This document shows positions 14,361 through 22,089 of a stretch of 37,566 bases of DNA, in pieces (the stretch's first letter is position 1; each line of letters opens with the position of its first letter). A program made the position numbers and the translations under genes. Under the pieces are notes generated by a model, which worked only from the letters and a program-made list of their open reading frames with translations, made no database searches and was not told where the DNA came from. This DNA is from Faecalibacter macacae. Lineage in GTDB: Bacteria > Bacteroidota > Bacteroidia > Flavobacteriales > Weeksellaceae. The stretch is from the NCBI RefSeq assembly GCF_003687725.1, contig NZ_RDOJ01000023.1, forward strand, positions 1-37,566. Direction: 5' to 3'.

Positions 14361-14876
14361 TTATTTTAAAGGTTCTTGTATGTATCCAACTACTGTTGTT
14401 TGTGAAGTTGCATTATTTTGTTTAGCTAATTCATAATGTAGTTTAGCATCAGCAACAACAACCATTTTACCCTCATGATATCCTGCAATCGGTCCAAACA
14501 TAATTCCCAACATCACACATCCTTCATCTGAAAAAGGTTGATGAACACTTCCGCCAGTTTCACAAGTATAGCAGTTTGATATATCTCCAATATCTCCTTT
14601 GTCATAGTAAAAGCTTCCTTTTAGAATATAAGCTTGTGCTGTACCAAAATGCCAATGTACACTTGCTTGGACACCAGCTTCAACTTCTAATAGAATTGTA
14701 AAAAATCCAGATGCTAAATCACAATATAATAATTTAAACTTTGTTCCTGGCATCAACCAATCAGTCCATGGTATATCATCAGGATTAACAAATTCTTTTA
14801 CATTATTTTCTTTATGAGTTAATTTAGGTTCAGTCATCCAATAAAATGGAGTGATTTCTTTTAATTGTTCATTCAT
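14361..14876 (-). CDS. Cupin, 2,4'-dihydroxyacetophenone dioxygenase-like (171 aa)
   Basis: A single cupin domain with two metal-binding signatures: HWHFGTAQAYILKGSFYY (motif 1) and GGSVHQPFSDEGCVMLGIMFG (motif 2). An N-terminal segment (FVNPDDIPWTDWLMPGTKFKLLYCDLASGFFTILLEVEAGVQ) matches proteins annotated as 2,4'-dihydroxyacetophenone dioxygenase family, which cleave an aromatic ketone C-C bond using Fe(II). This assignment is by resemblance only; many members have no tested substrate. It is first gene of a two-gene unit with the SDR. A Crp/Fnr-type regulator is encoded just upstream on the same strand. Confidence 0.75.
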   Translation of the reverse strand: MNEQLKEITPFYWMTEPKLTHKENNVKEFVNPDDIPWTDWLMPGTKFKLLYCDLASGFFTILLEVEAGVQASVHWHFGTAQAYILKGSFYYDKGDIGDISNCYTCETGGSVHQPFSDEGCVMLGIMFGPIAGYHEGKMVVVADAKLHYELAKQNNATSQTTVVGYIQEPLK

Positions 14877-14982
14877 AATTTTTGTTATTTGTGGTTATAA
14901 TAACAAAGATGAATTAACTAGATTAGGTAAAAAAGATTCTAAATCAAATTTTTATATGATCTACTATTTTGGTTTATTCAAT

Positions 14983-15570
14983 TTATTTTTGTATAATAAG
15001 TTCTCTTTTAAGTCGACTAATTGTTTCAGGTACGACTCCTAAAAATGAAGCTAGATGTTGTGATGAAATTCGATTTCTTAACATCGGATAATGTATATTA
15101 AATGATTGGAATCTATCCTTTGAACTTAAATTTGGATGATATAATTGTTGTATTCTTATCATAGCTTCAATATATCTTTCTTCAGCATGAATTCGACTAA
15201 ATTTTTCTAATGAAGGTATTTGATGATGAAGTCGGATAACATCATCTATATGTAATGAATATAGTTCGCAATCTTCTAAAGTTTCAATGTTTATTTGGCT
15301 AAGTGCCTTTTCTTGTAATGATTTTAAGTCAACAATCCATGTGTTTTCATAACAAAATTCAAAAGTTTGTTCTTCGAATTTGTTAGTAGTTGTATACATA
15401 CGAAGCAATCCTTTTTCAATAAAAAAAAAATGTTGCATTACAGAATTTTCGACATGAATTAATTTGTTTTTTTTAACTTTTTTATAAACTAAAGCCGAAC
15501 AAAATAGTTTTAATTCATCTTCTGATAATTCTACTCTTTTCGTCAAATTTTCTTTTATAGAATTAATCAT
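14983..15570 (-). CDS. Crp/Fnr-family transcriptional regulator (195 aa)
   Basis: The N-terminal ~115 residues form a cyclic-nucleotide-binding-like beta roll (KNKLIHVENSVMQHFFFIEKGLLRMYT…FEFCYENTWIVDLKSL…LEDCELYSLHIDDVIRL). The C-terminal helix-turn-helix is RISSQHLASFLGVVPETISRLKREL. The canonical cAMP-contacting residues are not seen, as is usual for the many Bacteroidota proteins of this type. It lies 107 nt upstream of the cupin-SDR pair on the same strand, so it may control that pair; this is inference from position. Confidence 0.85.
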   Translation of the reverse strand: MINSIKENLTKRVELSEDELKLFCSALVYKKVKKNKLIHVENSVMQHFFFIEKGLLRMYTTTNKFEEQTFEFCYENTWIVDLKSLQEKALSQINIETLEDCELYSLHIDDVIRLHHQIPSLEKFSRIHAEERYIEAMIRIQQLYHPNLSSKDRFQSFNIHYPMLRNRISSQHLASFLGVVPETISRLKRELIIQK

Positions 15571-15929
15571 AATTAGTTGAAGTTTAAATTAGTATTTAAA
15601 TATAATAATAAGTCTAACTAAAAAAGTAATTAATATATAAAAAGACTAAGTATTAGATTTTATTTAAAATTTCAACTCAACAGTTGAAGTTTTTTAGAGA
15701 CGTTTAAGAATAAAGTAAATGCTACTCCAAGGAATAAGGAATCCTAAGATTTAGAAAGAATGACATGGTTAAATCTAAATAGTTTAAGATTATTAATTAG
15801 TATAACTCTGATTTCATTTCAGAATCTCATTCCACTAACGATTCATTCAGAATGACATGATGAGTAGAATCTAAAACTTATAAAGTATTACCTATAATCT
15901 AAAACGTATATAGACTGGCCTCTAAATCT

Positions 15930-16103
15930 ATGACGTTAATAAATTAAATTTTAAGTAGGAAAAGTATGAATTTGCTAACGATAGAGAGTTATTTAATTTA
16001 TACCCGTATTAAAATTTAATTTTAGTCAAATAGATTTATAGCCTTGATTGCTTGTGCTGAGCTTGCAGAAGAATTGGTTACTTTTTTATCAAGAAAAAAG
16101 TAA
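15930..16103 (+). repeat. Dispersed intergenic repeat, family 2, copy 2
   Basis: Begins GACGTTAATAAATTAAAT, contains GCTAACGATAGAGAGTTATTT, AATTTAATTTTAGTC, TAGATTTATAGCCTTGATT, GCTTGTGCTGAGCTTGC, and ends with the hairpin TTACTTTTTT-ATCAAG-AAAAAAGTAA (16078-16103). Confidence 0.7.
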
Positions 16104-16161
16104 TAAATCATTTAAAAATTTACTAAACGCTGCTATTCTAAGTCTGTCGAAGAATCTTTTC

Positions 16162-16220
16162 ATATGTAATTCACTTTAAAATGCTATGTGAAGCTGAAAT
16201 AAATTCAGCTTGACAAATGT
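16162..16220. repeat. Dispersed intergenic repeat, family 1, copy 2
   Basis: About 55 of 59 positions agree with the copy at 13429-13487, including the palindrome GCTGAAATAAATTCAGC. The similarity stops near 16220, just before the IS110-type element. Confidence 0.7.
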
Positions 16221-16261
16221 ATAGTCATTCTATGTTTGTAAAAGATTAAATTAGAATCGTA

Positions 16262-16443
16262 AACATATAAGAAAAGACCAGGGTAAAGAAAAAAACTATA
16301 GTTTGTCATTTGTCGTCGTAGACCGTTCGGGATGTTAGTTCCTTTACCCTTCCTACAAAAATTTGAACAAAACTTTAGGTAATAAAACCTGTATTTAGAA
16401 TAGATAAATTAATGTAGAGATCTTTTTGATTAAAACATTTGTT
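16262..16443 (+). ncRNA. Candidate bridge RNA in the IS110 left end
   Basis: In IS110 elements the non-coding end next to the transposase encodes a bridge RNA with two loops that specify donor and target DNA. Here the left end holds a stem AGGGTAAAG (16280-16288) with CTTTACCCT (16342-16350) enclosing a 53-nt loop, plus a short palindrome AACTATAGTT (16293-16304) inside it. The loop assignment cannot be made without other copies; the call rests on position and the one clear stem. Confidence 0.4.
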
Positions 16444-17400
16444 ATGAATAAAATTATAGGAATTGACATTATTAAACAAACATTTGATGTAAGTTTTCTT
16501 GAAAATGAGAAGTGGCAACACTTAATTTTTGAGAATAATCAAAAAGGTTTTAAAGCCTTAAACAGATTGATTAATCAAGACGATTGGGTGGTGATGGAAG
16601 CCTCTGGTAGCTATTATTTTGGGCTAGCAAGTTATCTATTTCAAAAGCATATTCAAGTTTGCGTAGAAAATCCATTGGTGATCAAACGTTTCAGTCAGAT
16701 GATGCTCTATCGAGCTAAAACAGACAAAAAAGATTCCAAAATCATAGCAGAATTTGGAATGAAAAACGATTTGAAATTATGGAAATTAGAAAGTAAAAAT
16801 AATATAAAGCTTCGACAACTTTATACCCGATTAGAGCTTATAAACAAGCAGATTCATCAGAATAAGCATCAGTTGGAGTCTTATATTAGCAGTAGATGTT
16901 TAGATTCATTTTTAGAAAAAGAACTTAAAAAAGATATATGTTATTTAGAAAAATCAAAAGAGAAAATAGAGCAACAAATGCTTTTATTGTCTAAAGCTGA
17001 ATATGGAGAAACATTAGCACATTTAGAATCTATTCCAGGAGTTGGTCCCAAAACAGCTATGATGATGGCTTTGATCACAGATAATTTCAGGAAGTTTGAT
17101 AATTATAAACAACTCATCGCTTATATCGGATTTAGTCCACGGATCTATCAAAGTGGAAGCAGTGTTCGAGGGAAAGGACATATTTGTAAAATGGGTAAAG
17201 CTCAACTTAGAAAATTACTTTATTTATGCAGTTGGTCAGCCAAATATTATAATAAATCTTGCAAAGAAATGTACGATCGATTAAAAGCGAAAGGTAAACT
17301 TGAACGAGTAATAAAAGTTGCTATAGCAAATAAACTAATCAAACAGATTTTTGCTATTGGTAAATCTAACCAAAATTATAGTGAAAATTTTTGTTTATAA
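16444..17400 (+). CDS. IS110-family transposase (318 aa)
   Basis: An N-terminal RuvC-like DEDD domain: Asp in IIGIDIIKQTFDV, Glu in VVMEASGSYYFG, and an Asp/Lys-rich motif RAKTDKKDSKIIAEFG. A coiled-coil linker follows (LELINKQIHQNKHQLESYI; LEKSKEKIEQQMLLL). The C-terminal Transposase_20 domain has LESIPGVGPKTAMMMAL and AYIGFSPRIYQSGSSVRGKG with the Ser pair expected for the serine nucleophile of this family. The ATG at 16444 is used; a TTG at 16426 would add six residues. The frame is complete, so the element may be active. Confidence 0.93.
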   Translation: MNKIIGIDIIKQTFDVSFLENEKWQHLIFENNQKGFKALNRLINQDDWVVMEASGSYYFGLASYLFQKHIQVCVENPLVIKRFSQMMLYRAKTDKKDSKIIAEFGMKNDLKLWKLESKNNIKLRQLYTRLELINKQIHQNKHQLESYISSRCLDSFLEKELKKDICYLEKSKEKIEQQMLLLSKAEYGETLAHLESIPGVGPKTAMMMALITDNFRKFDNYKQLIAYIGFSPRIYQSGSSVRGKGHICKMGKAQLRKLLYLCSWSAKYYNKSCKEMYDRLKAKGKLERVIKVAIANKLIKQIFAIGKSNQNYSENFCL

Positions 17401-17502
17401 ACACAGAACATTCCGAGGTATCGAGGAATCTCATCAAACCCATTCTTCAATTTAATCAAGCAGTAAACCCGGCATTAAATTCTTGCGTTAAGAAAAATTA
17501 GA

Positions 17503-17631
17503 AGAAAGTCGTTAAAAACAATTTACTGACCGTAGGGAATGATTTAAATTGTTTAGACTTTAGAACTTATTTTTTAGCTAAAGGATTTACAGCCTTGATT
17601 TTTTGATTACTTTTTTATCAAGAAAAAAGTA
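17503..17631 (+). repeat. Dispersed intergenic repeat, family 2, copy 3
   Basis: Shares GTTAAAAA, GATTTACAGCCTTGATT and the terminal hairpin TTACTTTTTT-ATCAAG-AAAAAAGTA (17607-17631) with the other copies; the middle is divergent. Confidence 0.55.
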
Positions 17632-17755
17632 TTGACTATATAATATAAGTCAAGTCCTCCTAAACTCATTTCAGAATCGTATCTTAATCTTACCTTTATC
17701 ATGCTTAGCTTGTCGAAGCGTTTATATATAATAAACTGACATTTAAATCTAAGAC

Positions 17756-17901
17756 GTTAAAAAATTAAATAGAATGAAGGATAAAAATGAATTAGTGACT
17801 GAAAGGAAACATTTAATTCATTTCCGAAATGATATTTAATTTTAGTCTAATAGATTTACAGTCTTGATTTTTTGATTACTTTTTTATCAAGAAAAAAGTA
17901 A
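17756..17901 (+). repeat. Dispersed intergenic repeat, family 2, copy 4
   Basis: Runs from ACGTTAAAAAATTAAATAG through ATTTAATTTTAGTC, TAGATTTACAGTCTTGATT to the hairpin TTACTTTTTT-ATCAAG-AAAAAAGTAA (17876-17901). The closing hairpin is perfect, as in copy 2. Confidence 0.7.
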
Positions 17902-18059
17902 TGTCATCCTGATTTCATTTCAGGATCGCATTCAATATATAAATAATCAGTTCAAGTTTTTATTACGAGAAATAAGATACACACTGTCATTCAGAGCTTG
18001 TCGAAGAATCCCCGTAATTTCTAATGATATTCGTTGCGTTAGCAAAAGAAAATTATATA

Positions 18060-18088
18060 AAAAAAATCCTCTCATTACGAGAGGATTT
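18060..18088 (-). terminator. Terminator of the first subtilase gene
   Basis: On minus: AAATCCTCTC-GTAAT-GAGAGGATTT followed by TTTTT, 23 nt after the stop codon. Confidence 0.85.
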
Positions 18089-18110
18089 ATAATTATATCT
18101 TTCAAAAATA

Positions 18111-19721
18111 TTATTTCTTTGAAGCCATTTTATCAGCTAATTGAACAGCCTTATAAGCATCAACAACACCACCTGTTACAGAAATATCAGTTAACTGATC
18201 ATTTTTGTTTACTGACTCCATAATGATTTGTTTTACTTGTACTGCAGTTAAAGTAGGGTAGTGTGACCAAACCAAAGCAGCTACACCAGCAACAACAGGA
18301 GAAGCCATAGACGTACCAGAATTTGATTTATAAACACCATCTCGTGTTGGGATTGCTGAATAAATCTCAGAACCTGGAGCGAAAACATCTACTGATTTTT
18401 TACCATAATTAGAGAAACTTGATTTTAATACTGCCGAATCACTTGTAGAAGATCCTACAGTAATAACATTATTAGAAACTGCTACACCTTTGTCGTTATA
18501 AACTGTTGGATAGTGGATATCTGTATCAATATTTAAATCGTCGTTACCAGCCGCTTTAATTAATAATGCACCTTTATCTGCTGCATATTTGAATGCTTCC
18601 CAAACTGTTTCTTTGTCTGGTGAATATGCTTTACCAAAAGACATATTTAAGATTTTTGCTCCATTATCTACAGCATAACGAATCGCATTTGCAACGTCTT
18701 TATCACGTTCGTCACCATTAGGAACAGTACGCACAGACATAATTCTTACATTTCCATCTCCAGCAATTCCGTCAATTCCTAAACCGTTACCACGTTTAGC
18801 AGCAATAATTCCTGAAACATGTGTTCCGTGATTTGAATCTGGGCCATCAACATCAGCATTTCCGTATGATTTTTCTTTGATATTTGAATAATCATCACCA
18901 ACAATAGAACGAGGATCAAAATCTAAGTTTAAATTGTATTTTTCTTGCTCAGAATAGTGTTTGTAACCTTCGTTAATTTCATCTAATATTTCTTTGCCAA
19001 AAACTTTCATTGTTTTACCAGCCCAAGCTTCTTTAGGAACCATTGCAAATAACATCATTCCTTGTTTGGCTTCTTGTGATTTTGGTTCGTAAGTTAACAT
19101 GAACTCTTCTGTTAATTTTTGATCACCTAATTCAGCGATTAAAACATCTAAAGGTTTAGATAAATTATCAGAAATCATCTTCATTTGAGAAGACATTTGT
19201 TTAGCTTCAGCAAATTTGGCTTCGTATTCTTTCTTTAATTCAGTATATTTTTCATATTCAGCTGGGAACTTCGTTTTATTCGTAGCAGCATCTTTACTCG
19301 TTTCGAATTTTTCTTTTGCTTTTTTGAATAACCGTGTTAATTCTAATGTATCAGCATCAACATTTTTACCGTCTTTTCCTCCAATAAAATTCCATCCATG
19401 AATATCATCAATGTATCCATTTTTATCGTTGTCTTTTCCGTCCTTCTTTTCGTTCGGATTAACCCAAACATTATCTTTTAAATCTTCATGAGTTACTTCG
19501 ACACCAGAATCTAAAACACCAACGACTAATGTTTGTGCTTTTTTATTTTTTTGTTTTAAAAAATCCAATGCTTTTTGTGTATTTACTCCATAAACACCAG
19601 ATTGTTCAACTGATAAATGTTGCCATGATTTTAAATCAATTTCTTCTCTTGGCGTTTGTTGAGCAAAAGCTGATGTAGCAACCATCAATGCTACAGCTAA
19701 ACTGTATACTATTTTTTTCAT
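18111..19721 (-). CDS. Secreted subtilisin-like serine protease (S8), 536 aa
   Basis: Signal peptide MKKIVYSLAVALMVATSAFA, then the S8 catalytic triad: Asp71 (VVGVLDSGVE), His298 (NHGTHVSGI) and Ser471 (SGTSMASPV). An insertion of about 200 residues between Asp and His is Lys/Glu-rich and helical (EKYTELKKEYEAKFAEAKQ), a feature of this Bacteroidota subgroup of subtilases. There is no type IX secretion C-terminal domain, so the protein is probably periplasmic or exported by another route. Possible function is protein turnover in the envelope. It is a paralogue of the gene at 19859-21463 and lies 137 bp downstream of it, behind that gene's terminator, so it should have its own promoter. Confidence 0.93.
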   Translation of the reverse strand: MKKIVYSLAVALMVATSAFAQQTPREEIDLKSWQHLSVEQSGVYGVNTQKALDFLKQKNKKAQTLVVGVLDSGVEVTHEDLKDNVWVNPNEKKDGKDNDKNGYIDDIHGWNFIGGKDGKNVDADTLELTRLFKKAKEKFETSKDAATNKTKFPAEYEKYTELKKEYEAKFAEAKQMSSQMKMISDNLSKPLDVLIAELGDQKLTEEFMLTYEPKSQEAKQGMMLFAMVPKEAWAGKTMKVFGKEILDEINEGYKHYSEQEKYNLNLDFDPRSIVGDDYSNIKEKSYGNADVDGPDSNHGTHVSGIIAAKRGNGLGIDGIAGDGNVRIMSVRTVPNGDERDKDVANAIRYAVDNGAKILNMSFGKAYSPDKETVWEAFKYAADKGALLIKAAGNDDLNIDTDIHYPTVYNDKGVAVSNNVITVGSSTSDSAVLKSSFSNYGKKSVDVFAPGSEIYSAIPTRDGVYKSNSGTSMASPVVAGVAALVWSHYPTLTAVQVKQIIMESVNKNDQLTDISVTGGVVDAYKAVQLADKMASKK

Positions 19722-19804
19722 ATTGTTAGTTTATTATATCATTATCAAATTAGTAGCTTAAAAGTAAAAAATGTTACTTAATAATCCTACAATCTAATTA
19801 AAAC

Positions 19805-19832
19805 AAAAAAGGCTCCAAACTAAGTTGGAGCC
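19805..19832 (-). terminator. Terminator of the second subtilase gene / end of the par-lep operon
   Basis: On minus: GGCTCCAAC-TTAG-TTTGGAGCC with TTTTTT after it. Confidence 0.88.
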
Positions 19833-19858
19833 TTGAATATTATTAAAAATCTAAAAGA

Positions 19859-21463
19859 TTATTTTAATTTTCTTTGTTTGTAGATTTCCTCTGCACGTTG
19901 TACAGCTTTGTAAGAGTCTACAACACCACCAGTTACAGAAATATCTGATAACTGCTCGTTTTTATTAACTGTTTCCATTAAAATTGTACGGATATCAGCA
20001 GCAGTTAATTTTGGGTAGTGAGACCAAACTAATGCAGCTACACCAGCAACAGCAGGAGAAGCCATAGAAGTTCCGTTTAAGAAACGGTATACATCAACAC
20101 CAGGATATGTAGCGTAGATTTCTGCTCCAGGTCCAAAAACATCAACAGATTTCTTACCAAAGTTAGAGAATCCAGCTTTTAATTTATCTGAATTACGTGT
20201 TGAAGCACCAACAGTTAAAACTGCATTTGATACAGTTGATCCATCAGCTCTAAAGTTAGTTGGGTAGTGGATGTGTGTATCAATATCTTCGTTACTGTTT
20301 CCAGCAGCTTTAACGATTAACACACCTTTATCCGCAGCATATTTAAATGCATCCCATACAATATCTTTATTTGGAGAATATGCTTTACCAAAAGACATAT
20401 TTAAGATTTTTGCTCCGTTATCTACAGCATAGTAAATAGAGTTTGCAACATCTTTATCTCTTTCGTCACCATTTGGAACTGTACGAACAGACATGATTTT
20501 TACGTGGTTACCTCCAGCAGTACCTTCATTACCAATTTTATTACCGCGTACAGCAGAAACAATTCCAGCTACGTGTGTACCGTGAGAAGACTCAGGTCCG
20601 TTAGAATCTCCGTTACCGTAAAATCTTTCTTTTAAATCGTTTGGATTGTCAACATTTTTACGATCAACTAAATCTAAGTTGTAGTGAGAAGTTAATCCAT
20701 CAGCTTTCGCTTGACGACGAGCCATTCCTAAGTAAGAATTAGCAACTTGAGCCATAGTTTTTCCAACCCATTGCTCTTCTTTTAACTCACCAAAAATCCA
20801 TAAAGATTCAATAACTTGGTTATCTACTGGTTGGTAGTTAGCGATAATATCTTTTGTTAATTTAGTATCACCAAATTCTAAAACCATTTTATTTAAACCT
20901 GGCTCAATAGCATTTAATTTAGCTTGAGCAACTTGTTGGTTGTATTTAGTTTTACCTACAGTTTCTAAGTACTCTCTTTTGATTTTTACGTATTCTGCAT
21001 ATTCAGTAGGAATTTTAACGATAGCATCGTGATTTTTTTGTTGATCAAATGTATCGTATTTTTCAGCTAAACTTTTGTAGATACGAGTTAATTCAACTGA
21101 ATCGTCATTATAGTTAATTCCTTTTGCAGTACCTAAGAAAGACCATCCGTGTACATCATCAATGTAACCGTTTTTGTCATCGTCTATACCGTTTCCTGGA
21201 ATTTCTTTTTTATTTACCCACATGTTTGCTTTTAAATCCTCGTGGAAATGTTCCACACCAGAATCTAATACACCAACAACTAATGTCTGTGGTTTTCTAT
21301 TTTTTTGTTTTAAGAAATTTAAAGCTTTTTCAGTATTAACACCGTATACACCTGTAGTTTCAACATCTGCATGGTACCAAGTTTCTTTTGGAACTTCAAC
21401 TGATTGAGCTTGTGCAAAACCAAATGAAAAAGCAAATGAAAGAGCTAAAACTAATTTTTTCAT
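19859..21463 (-). CDS. Secreted subtilisin-like serine protease (S8), 534 aa
   Basis: Signal peptide MKKLVLALSFAFSFGFAQAQ; catalytic Asp67 (VVGVLDSGVE), His294 (SHGTHVAGI) and Ser466 (NGTSMASPA). It shares the long helical insertion between Asp and His with its neighbour and has near-identical segments (ILNMSFGKAYSP, KIMSVRTVPNGDERDKDVAN). It begins 12 nt after the wbqC stop, so it probably belongs to the parA-wbqC operon. It is an envelope or exported protease; substrate unknown. The two genes clearly arose by tandem duplication. Confidence 0.93.
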   Translation of the reverse strand: MKKLVLALSFAFSFGFAQAQSVEVPKETWYHADVETTGVYGVNTEKALNFLKQKNRKPQTLVVGVLDSGVEHFHEDLKANMWVNKKEIPGNGIDDDKNGYIDDVHGWSFLGTAKGINYNDDSVELTRIYKSLAEKYDTFDQQKNHDAIVKIPTEYAEYVKIKREYLETVGKTKYNQQVAQAKLNAIEPGLNKMVLEFGDTKLTKDIIANYQPVDNQVIESLWIFGELKEEQWVGKTMAQVANSYLGMARRQAKADGLTSHYNLDLVDRKNVDNPNDLKERFYGNGDSNGPESSHGTHVAGIVSAVRGNKIGNEGTAGGNHVKIMSVRTVPNGDERDKDVANSIYYAVDNGAKILNMSFGKAYSPNKDIVWDAFKYAADKGVLIVKAAGNSNEDIDTHIHYPTNFRADGSTVSNAVLTVGASTRNSDKLKAGFSNFGKKSVDVFGPGAEIYATYPGVDVYRFLNGTSMASPAVAGVAALVWSHYPKLTAADIRTILMETVNKNEQLSDISVTGGVVDSYKAVQRAEEIYKQRKLK

Positions 21464-21475
21464 TCTATGTTTTTT

Positions 21476-22075
21476 TTATAAATTTTTTAAATAGATAGCC
21501 GCTTGTGGCCCTTCACTAAATAAGATGTCTAAAATACTTAAACCTGGAGTGAAACCAAATTTTTCGTCAAATACTTGTACATATTCAGGAAAATGAACAT
21601 TGGCCTCTTTCTTCGCATTGTATTTATTTCTGAAATCGAATGCTTCATCAATTAGTTGATAAGATTCTGTTTTTGTTACAACCGTATCAACTTTTAATTT
21701 TGATAAAATAAATTCGACAGTTTTGATATTTAAATCTAATAAATATTTCTCTTGTTTTTCGTAAAATGATGCAATTTCGTCTTCATAATATTCAAAATAT
21801 GGAGAACTCTGATAGGCAGATCTTAATGATTTGAAATGTTCTTTTTGCCAATTATGATCGTAGGATAGTTTGATGTCTTTCATGCGACGATTTCCGTCGT
21901 GTACTAAAGGAATTGTTAATGATAATTTACCATTAGCTCCTAAAATATTTGTACGACTTCTATAGGTTTGTTTCTGAAAGTTTTCGCAAACTTCTAAATC
22001 AATAGTTTCACTTTTTACTATATCAGCAAAGTAATCAATCGGTCCAAAGTAAAAAGCTGGAAATGTATTTTTCAT
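21476..22075 (-). CDS. WbqC-like family protein (199 aa)
   Basis: The sequence has the WbqC pattern: an N-terminal FYFGPIDYFADIVKSETIDLEVCENFQKQTYRSRTNI, then LSLTIPLVHDG…MKDIKLSYDHNWQKEHFKSLRSAYQSSPYFEYYED. WbqC-like proteins are found in polysaccharide loci in some bacteria, but in Bacteroidota the gene sits next to lepB and its role is not established. Cytoplasmic, no signal peptide. It starts 14 nt after the lepB stop and precedes the second subtilase, in the same operon. Confidence 0.88.
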   Translation of the reverse strand: MKNTFPAFYFGPIDYFADIVKSETIDLEVCENFQKQTYRSRTNILGANGKLSLTIPLVHDGNRRMKDIKLSYDHNWQKEHFKSLRSAYQSSPYFEYYEDEIASFYEKQEKYLLDLNIKTVEFILSKLKVDTVVTKTESYQLIDEAFDFRNKYNAKKEANVHFPEYVQVFDEKFGFTPGLSILDILFSEGPQAAIYLKNL

Positions 22076-22089
22076 TTCAATTATTAATC

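Larger units (their letters stand above)
15571..16235. other. Repeat-rich intergenic region
   Basis: No gene is seen here. Contents: an orphan hairpin TTCAACT-CAAC-AGTTGAA with a T-run (15671-15695); fragments of the ATTTCAGAATCTCATT…CATTCAGAATGACAT repeat (about 15809-15860); a family 2 repeat (15930-16103); and a family 1 repeat (16162-16220). The IS110-type element begins soon after. Confidence 0.6.
16240..17410 (+). mobile_element. IS110-family insertion sequence (ends approximate)
   Basis: The transposase gene is preceded by about 200 nt of non-coding DNA that differs from the surrounding repeats, and followed by at most about 10 nt before chromosomal repeat sequence resumes (CATTCCGAGG…CGAGGAATCTC at 17408-17431). 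IS110-group elements lack terminal inverted repeats and target duplications, so the exact ends cannot be set from one copy. The long left end and minimal right end fit the IS110 group rather than IS1111. Confidence 0.65.
17411..18060. other. Repeat-rich intergenic region
   Basis: No gene is seen. It contains the widespread type of repeat CATTCCGAGG…CGAGGAATCTC (17408-17431), two family 2 repeats (17503-17631 and 17756-17901), and fragments CTTAGCTTGTCGAAGCG (17703) and CATTCAGAGCTTGTCGAAGAATC (17991-18013) of a common Bacteroidota intergenic repeat. Confidence 0.6.

Noticed and set aside
15671-15695. Hairpin with T-run as a terminator
   Set aside because: There is no plus-strand gene ending upstream; kept only as an orphan hairpin within the intergenic description.
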